Part shown: in pieces, positions 10,052 through 13,220 of the stretch
How the letters are laid out: the number at the start of each line of letters is the position of its first letter
Position numbering within the stretch: the stretch's first letter is position 1
Source of the DNA: DASTPP01 sp035762175
GTDB lineage: Bacteria; Myxococcota_A; Polyangia; Polyangiales; Polyangiaceae
Length of the DNA stretch: 13,220 nucleotides
Assembly: GCA_035762175.1 (NCBI GenBank)
Contig: DASTPP010000310.1
Coordinates: 1-13,220 of the forward strand
Reading direction: 5' to 3'
The notes under the pieces: generated by a model
Databases searched by the model: none
What the model was told of the DNA's origin: nothing
What the model saw: only the letters and a program-made list of their open reading frames with translations
Made by a program: the position numbers and the translations under genes

Positions 10052-10905
10052 GCGCTGCGGAGGCCACCCCCCCCGACCCAGAGGAAGCTCTGCACGTCGA
10101 TCATGTCGCGGGGTGGCATGCCCTGAGCGGTGAGTTTCTTGCGAACGTCACTGGCAAACCCGAGGATTCTTCGGTAAGTCTTCGAGTTCGGCCTCGGCTC
10201 GTACTGAATCTCGTAGCCGAGAGCCCCTGCCGCCCGCTGAACGTACGTCGGCCTGACGAACAAGTGATCTTGCCGGCGGGTCAAGAAGAGCGCGTATGTG
10301 CAGGTCGGCCACGTGCCGATGCCCAGCGCGGTGAAGGCTCCGGCGAGCGCGTCGAACCGGGCGTCGAAGTCGCCCTCGCCCGCCAGGAGCCCGACGAGCG
10401 CATCGGCGAACGGCGCGCGCTTCTCGCCCTTCACCTCGCCGAGGGGCGACCTCTCGAACCGCAAGAGCAGGTTGGTCTTGCCGACCACCTTCTGGTGCGC
10501 GTCGAATATCGCGTCGTGGGCGCCCCCGTCGAGATCGGCCTTCAGGCGCGCCGGGGCGAGTAGCGAGGCGGCCAGGTCGGCGGCCTTCACCTTGTAGTTG
10601 CGCTCGTGTTCGAGATAATGCGGGCTGTCGAAGCCGCCCTTCGCTGCGGTGCGAAAGTTCTCGACTATTTGTTTGAACGTGAGCGGCGGCACCACGTACT
10701 TGCCCGACGCGTCAGGCTTGAGGTGGCGCAGCACGTTGTCGGGTTCGACTTCGCCGTCGTCGACCGGGGGCAGCCCTGCAACGCCCAACGCGACCGTCCT
10801 CTCGCCCGCATTCTCGAAGAAGACCTTGACCTTGCCCTCGTGCTCCTCTTCGAGCACGCGGCCAACGCCCCAATCGGGCTGCTTGACGTTACGAACGAAT
10901 CGCAT
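10048..10905 (-). CDS. DUF3553-type domain protein, 285 aa
   Basis: ATG 10905-10903 has a strong GGAGG (10916-10912) six bases upstream and starts MRFVRNVKQPDWGVGRVLEE. A start at 10944 would add residues without a binding site. Residues ~1-45 match the DUF3553 pattern: 'V.....PDWGVG.VL' then 'KVKVFFENAGERTVAL'. That is a small beta-barrel of KOW/Tudor type, also found at the end of UvrD-like helicases. The remainder includes PLTFKQIVENFRTAAKGGF, HQKVVGKTNLLLRFER, GIGTWPTCTYALFLTRRQDH, VQRAAGALGYEIQYEPRPNS and MIDVQSFLWVGGGG. It is an uncharacterised region I have no family name for; its ending 'DMIDVQSFLW' looks intact. A role in DNA/RNA binding is inferred from the barrel only. It heads the minus-strand gene run. 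Confidence 0.8.
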   Translation of the reverse strand: MRFVRNVKQPDWGVGRVLEEEHEGKVKVFFENAGERTVALGVAGLPPVDDGEVEPDNVLRHLKPDASGKYVVPPLTFKQIVENFRTAAKGGFDSPHYLEHERNYKVKAADLAASLLAPARLKADLDGGAHDAIFDAHQKVVGKTNLLLRFERSPLGEVKGEKRAPFADALVGLLAGEGDFDARFDALAGAFTALGIGTWPTCTYALFLTRRQDHLFVRPTYVQRAAGALGYEIQYEPRPNSKTYRRILGFASDVRKKLTAQGMPPRDMIDVQSFLWVGGGGLRSA

Positions 10906-10961
10906 CGGCCACCTCCGCGAGCAGCTTCGGCTAATGGCGCCCACCTTAACGGGGCGGGCGC

Positions 10962-11130
10962 GCCAAGGTCGAGGGCCTCACGATCGACCGGATGGACCGC
11001 AACCAAGACATCATGAACCGCTCCCCGAACGACCCCCGAATTTCAGGCCACGGCGTTCAAGGCGAAGGCGTTCGTACTGCGGCTCTACCAGGAGATTCGG
11101 CGAGAGTTCGCCCGCCGCCCCGAAGGGTAG
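10962..11130 (+). pseudogene. Two short coding-like scraps, unrecognised
   Basis: Frame one (10962-~11030) reads AKVEGLTIDRMDRNQDIMNR SP. It weakly recalls the start of DUF433 antitoxins ('DRIT.NP.IM.G.P.IRG.R'). Frame two (11032-11130, stop TAG) reads TPEFQATAFKAKAFVLRLYQ and then EIRREFARRPEG. Neither has a usable start. They may be parts of one decayed gene or of two. The region to 11367 holds nothing else I can support. Confidence 0.3.
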
Positions 11131-11367
11131 AGAGCCATCATCTGGGGCTGACCGACGGGGTGAGAGAACCCGAACGGCCTCGGGCCCCTTCGACCCACCC
11201 GCCCAGTACAGGCCCATGAGGCAGGCTCCTCGCCCGCTTCTGGCGCCGCCCTCCTAGATACCGCCACCCCTCGGCAGGAGGCACGCGCGCTCGTCTCCGC
11301 CCGCCCCTGGCGACGCGGCTCGGCTGCGCTACGAGCCCGGCGGGGGCCGGCCATGCCGACATGGGGT

Positions 11368-11382
11368 AGCGCGAGTCGCGCT
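11368..11382. repeat. 15-bp GC-rich inverted repeat flanking the palindrome array
   Basis: AGCGCGA-G-TCGCGCT, 7-bp perfect arms around one base, lies 20 bp before the first array unit. It may be part of the same site or chance in GC-rich DNA. Confidence 0.4.
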
Positions 11383-11402
11383 CGGGTGGGCGATGGCCCC
11401 GA

Positions 11403-11630
11403 AATTACTAGCGTTAGTAATTCGGGGGTGGTCGGCCACCTGGAATTACTAGCGCTAGTAATTTTCGGGCGACTTGGGGCATCGAAGATTACTAACGTTA
11501 GTAATTGGGGGGCGCTTGGGGCCCAGAAATTACTAATGCTAGTAATTTGAAGGGGGTTGGCGCCTCCGGAATTACTAGCGTTAGTAATTCGGGGGTGGTC
11601 GACCACCTGAAATTACTAGCGCTAGTAATT
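11403..11630. repeat. Array of six 20-bp AT-rich palindromes at ~41.6-bp period
   Basis: Units at 11403-11422, 11444-11463, 11487-11506, 11528-11547, 11570-11589 and 11611-11630 follow AATTACTARYGYTAGTAATT (unit 3 starts with G). Start-to-start distances are 41, 43, 41, 42 and 41 bp, close to four DNA helical turns. The spacers (21-23 bp) are GC-rich. Bases in the 4-bp centre alternate: GCGT, GCGC, ACGT, ATGC, GCGT, GCGC. The units therefore form three dimers of ~84 bp. The first and third dimers (11403-11463, 11570-11630) are identical at 59 of 61 bases. The spacer inside dimer three holds a perfect 14-bp palindrome GGTGGTCGACCACC (11594-11607), and dimer one a near-perfect copy (11427-11440). 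Most likely a multi-site binding array for a dimeric protein. Confidence 0.95.
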
Positions 11631-11906
11631 CTCCGTCGCCGCACCGCTAGTCAGCCCTGCCAACCGAGGCTCGCGCGACCGAGGCGTAGGGCATGGGTTT
11701 GGGTATTCGAACAATTCAAACCGGAGGGCCCCCCCTCAATAAGGTGGCGCGGGGGCAGAGGGCCAGCGCGGGGGCGGAGCGGGGCCGGCGAAAAAAAATC
11801 GGGGCCCCCCAAGAAAGTTCAGCAACCGGCCGGGGCGCTTGGCCGAGGGGACTTTTGTAAGGGCCGCAAAGGGCGGCGGAAGTACCCCAAGAAAGGGGGT
11901 TCGATC
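11631..11906 (+). promoter_or_regulatory. Leader region between the palindrome array and the 332-aa gene
   Basis: 276 bases without a supported gene. It holds an inverted repeat GGTTTG (11696-11701) / CAAACC (11717-11722) around an AT-richer core TATTCGAACAATT, which could be a promoter or operator. A run of eight A lies near 11791-11798, and a short hairpin CGGCC...GGCCG near 11831-11850. An AAAGGGGG 7 bases before ATG 11907 serves as ribosome binding site. The promoter location is not resolved. Confidence 0.4.
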
Positions 11907-12905
11907 ATGAAAGCAGAGTCGATTCATCGTGCAGGCGTCGAGGGTGTGGCGGGCAAGGCGGTGGGGGGCGGGGCCGGCGGGCTCGAGCCGGGCTGGGCGG
12001 CCTTCGCGGCTCCGGCGGCGGCGTCGAGGCCGGGCGAGGCCGGCGGGGCGGCGCAGGTCGGGGGCGAGGGCGGCATTGCGCTCGGCGCGGCCCGGGAGGG
12101 GTACCTCTCGATGCAGGCCGAGCTCGCGGCGCTGCCCGCGAGCAAGCTGGTGGTGGTGCGCGTCGACCTGCGGCGCGCGAGCGCGATCGCCCACAGCGTG
12201 GCCTTGCGCGATTCGGCGCCCGAGCGCCGCGACGACTTCGTGAAGGCGTCCGAGACGGGGTTTTACAGCATCGAGACCCTCGACAACCTGCCGCGCATCG
12301 CGCGGGGCGCCTGGTACGTGCGTCGGCAGCAGCTCCGGGCGATCGCCCGGGCCTCAGGCGCCTCGGTGTCCGAAGACGACGTTCGCCTGGGCTACGAGAC
12401 GCGCGGCCGCATGATGCGGGTGCTCGACTACCAGCTCGGCGACCGCCGCGACATCGCCGACGAGCTCGCGCACCTGCGCGAGGGCTCGGGCCACGAAGAT
12501 CTCGCCACCGATCTCGACACCCTCGCCGAGCTGTACCAGCGCGACGACGTGCGCCCCTTCCTCGAGCGAGACGTGAAGCACTACCGCGCGTCCGACGTGG
12601 CCGACGCGCTGCGCCTGGTCGACGTCATCTACGCCTCGCTCGGCCTGGCCGAAGAGGGCGAGGTCGAGCGGGCGAACGCGCTCGCGCAGCGGGCGGCGAC
12701 GCTGCTCTTGGGCACGTACAACGAGCAACGTCGGTGCGGGCAGTTCGTCTTCGGCAACCGCGAAGACGTCGAGGCGACCTACCCGTCGCTCATCTCGGCG
12801 GCGAGAAGCCCGCGGCGCAAGCGCCGCGAGGGTGGCGAGGCGCCGGGGGGCGACGAGCCGGACGGCGAGGCGCCGGGGGGCGAGGCGCCCATCGACGGCG
12901 TCTGA
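11907..12905 (+). CDS. Hypothetical protein, 332 aa, downstream of the palindrome array
   Basis: ATG 11907 has a purine-rich AAAGGGGG just upstream. The frame is open further back through the repeat array, but that is not credible coding. Residues 1-65 are Gly/Ala-rich. The body follows: MQAELAALPASKLVVVRVDL, RRASAIAHSVALRDSAPERR, DDFVKASETGFYSIETLDNL, PRIARGAWYVRRQQLRAIAR, then a helical part LDYQLGDRRDIADELAHLRE, TDLDTLAELYQRDDVRPFLE, YRASDVADALRLVDVIYASL and LLLGTYNEQRRCGQFVFG. The tail is basic (SPRRKRRE) then Gly/Glu/Pro-rich with a repeated GEAPGG. I recognise no catalytic or HTH motif for certain. The helical, Arg-rich core could bind DNA or pack as a bundle. Its position suggests that the array controls it or that it acts on the array; this is inference. 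It converges on the 12919 gene with a 13-bp gap. Confidence 0.78.
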   Translation: MKAESIHRAGVEGVAGKAVGGGAGGLEPGWAAFAAPAAASRPGEAGGAAQVGGEGGIALGAAREGYLSMQAELAALPASKLVVVRVDLRRASAIAHSVALRDSAPERRDDFVKASETGFYSIETLDNLPRIARGAWYVRRQQLRAIARASGASVSEDDVRLGYETRGRMMRVLDYQLGDRRDIADELAHLREGSGHEDLATDLDTLAELYQRDDVRPFLERDVKHYRASDVADALRLVDVIYASLGLAEEGEVERANALAQRAATLLLGTYNEQRRCGQFVFGNREDVEATYPSLISAARSPRRKRREGGEAPGGDEPDGEAPGGEAPIDGV

Positions 12906-12918
12906 GAGCGCCGTCCGA

Positions 12919-13220
12919 TCAGCGCGTCGCCTTCGGCCGCCGTCGTTTCGACGCGGTCTTGGCGGGCGGCGAGCCGAGCAGCTCGGCGCGAAGGGCCGCG
13001 AGCTCGTCGGCGCTCAGCCCGGCGAGCCGCTCGCGCATCGTCAGCCCCGCCACGCGCTTCTCGGCGGGCAGCGCCGCGAGCTTCTCGGCGGGCAGCGCCG
13101 CGAGCTTCTCGGCGGGCAGGGCGGCGAGCTGCTCGGCCGTCAGCCCCGCCGCCACGACCTTGGCCGGAAACCTCGCCAGCACCCCCGGCAGCTTCGACCG
13201 CGGCACGCTCGCCAAGACCT
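12919..13220 (-). CDS. C-terminal part of a protein with LPAEKLAA repeats (runs off the right edge)
   Basis: The frame is open from the right edge to TGA 12921-12919, 99 codons. It reads VLASVPRSKLPGVLARFPAK, VVAAGLTAEQLA, three ALPAEK units, then AGLTMRERLAGLSADELAAL and RAELLGSPPAKTASKRRRPK ATR. Tandem 8-residue amphipathic helical repeats followed by a basic tail are common C-termini in myxobacterial proteins whose N-terminal half is thought to be PD-(D/E)XK-like. The N-terminus lies outside the window, so this is only a guess, and it may belong to the same family as the left-edge gene. The tail matches the fragment at 9757-9846. The 13-bp gap to the convergent 332-aa gene leaves no room for a terminator. 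Confidence 0.65.
   Translation of the reverse strand, partial: VLASVPRSKLPGVLARFPAKVVAAGLTAEQLAALPAEKLAALPAEKLAALPAEKRVAGLTMRERLAGLSADELAALRAELLGSPPAKTASKRRRPKATR
13057..13128 (-). repeat. Three tandem 24-bp repeats encoding an 8-residue unit
   Basis: Plus-strand units 13057-13080 and 13081-13104 are identical (CTTCTCGGCGGGCAGCGCCG + CGAG). The third, 13105-13128, differs at two bases. Each encodes LAALPAEK. Further diverged units lie on both sides. The identity of the first two points to recent slippage or duplication. Confidence 0.9.

Noticed and set aside
10906..10944. Upstream start for the DUF3553-type protein
   Set aside because: GGAGG sits six bases before ATG 10905, inside this extension; the added residues (GAISRSCSRRWP) look non-coding.
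11403..11630. CRISPR array
   Set aside because: Regular repeat/spacer spacing, but the repeats are short full palindromes, two spacers are nearly identical and palindromic, and no cas gene is present.
11505..11906. Coding extension of the 332-aa gene through the repeats
   Set aside because: It would translate the palindromes and a G/C-rich leader; the ATG at 11907 has a binding site and starts the protein-like sequence.

Overview
The window is very GC-rich, with GC-biased third codon positions. It looks like an accessory, paralogue-rich stretch of a large myxobacterial genome (Polyangiales/Sorangium-like). The grounds are a Ser/Thr kinase fused to a STAND NTPase and WD40 repeats, Ala/Pro/Gly-rich linkers, several multicopy 'hypothetical' families, and many decayed gene fragments between intact genes. 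The taxonomic guess rests on style and family content, not on a marker gene. I saw no rRNA, tRNA or standard CRISPR array.

Layout. 1-1500: a minus-strand gene entering from the left edge (N-terminus only), a GNAT acetyltransferase tail fragment, an intact minus-strand gene of unknown function (470-970), then a frameshifted ORF remnant and a scrap of IS66-type transposase. 1620-6233: one large plus-strand gene, Ser/Thr protein kinase - nSTAND NTPase - transmembrane helix - 14 WD40 repeats, each exactly 126 bp apart. 6234-7500: a second, broken copy of the gene start seen at the left edge, a 207-aa protein of unknown function with a REP-like insertion in its linker, and a fragment of a DUF1016 (YhcG-type) gene. 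7592-10905: a mostly minus-strand, operon-like run. Transcription order is a DUF3553-type protein, two decayed C-terminal fragments, a 196-aa hypothetical, a 55-aa small protein, and an intact DUF1016/PD-(D/E)XK nuclease-like protein whose start overlaps the small protein's stop (TGATG). 10960-11130: short coding-like scraps. 11403-11630: six AT-rich 20-bp palindromes at a regular ~41.6-bp period. 11907-12905: a 332-aa protein of unknown function. 12919-13220: the C-terminal end of a minus-strand gene with 8-residue tandem repeats, running off the right edge.

How it may work together. The kinase-STAND-WD40 protein reads as a stand-alone membrane-anchored signalling switch. The DUF1016 protein and its coupled small ORF form a two-gene unit that could be nuclease plus partner; that is inference. 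The most unusual element is the palindrome array. It is built as three ~84-bp dimers, its outer dimers are 59/61 identical, and GC-rich palindromes sit midway between the AT-rich ones within the outer dimers. It lies about 280 bp upstream of the 332-aa gene and could be a multi-operator or DNA-organising site. The recurrence of fragments of the same families (two copies of the left-edge gene start, two DUF1016 copies, two similar Lys/Arg-rich tails) suggests repeated recombination among paralogues.
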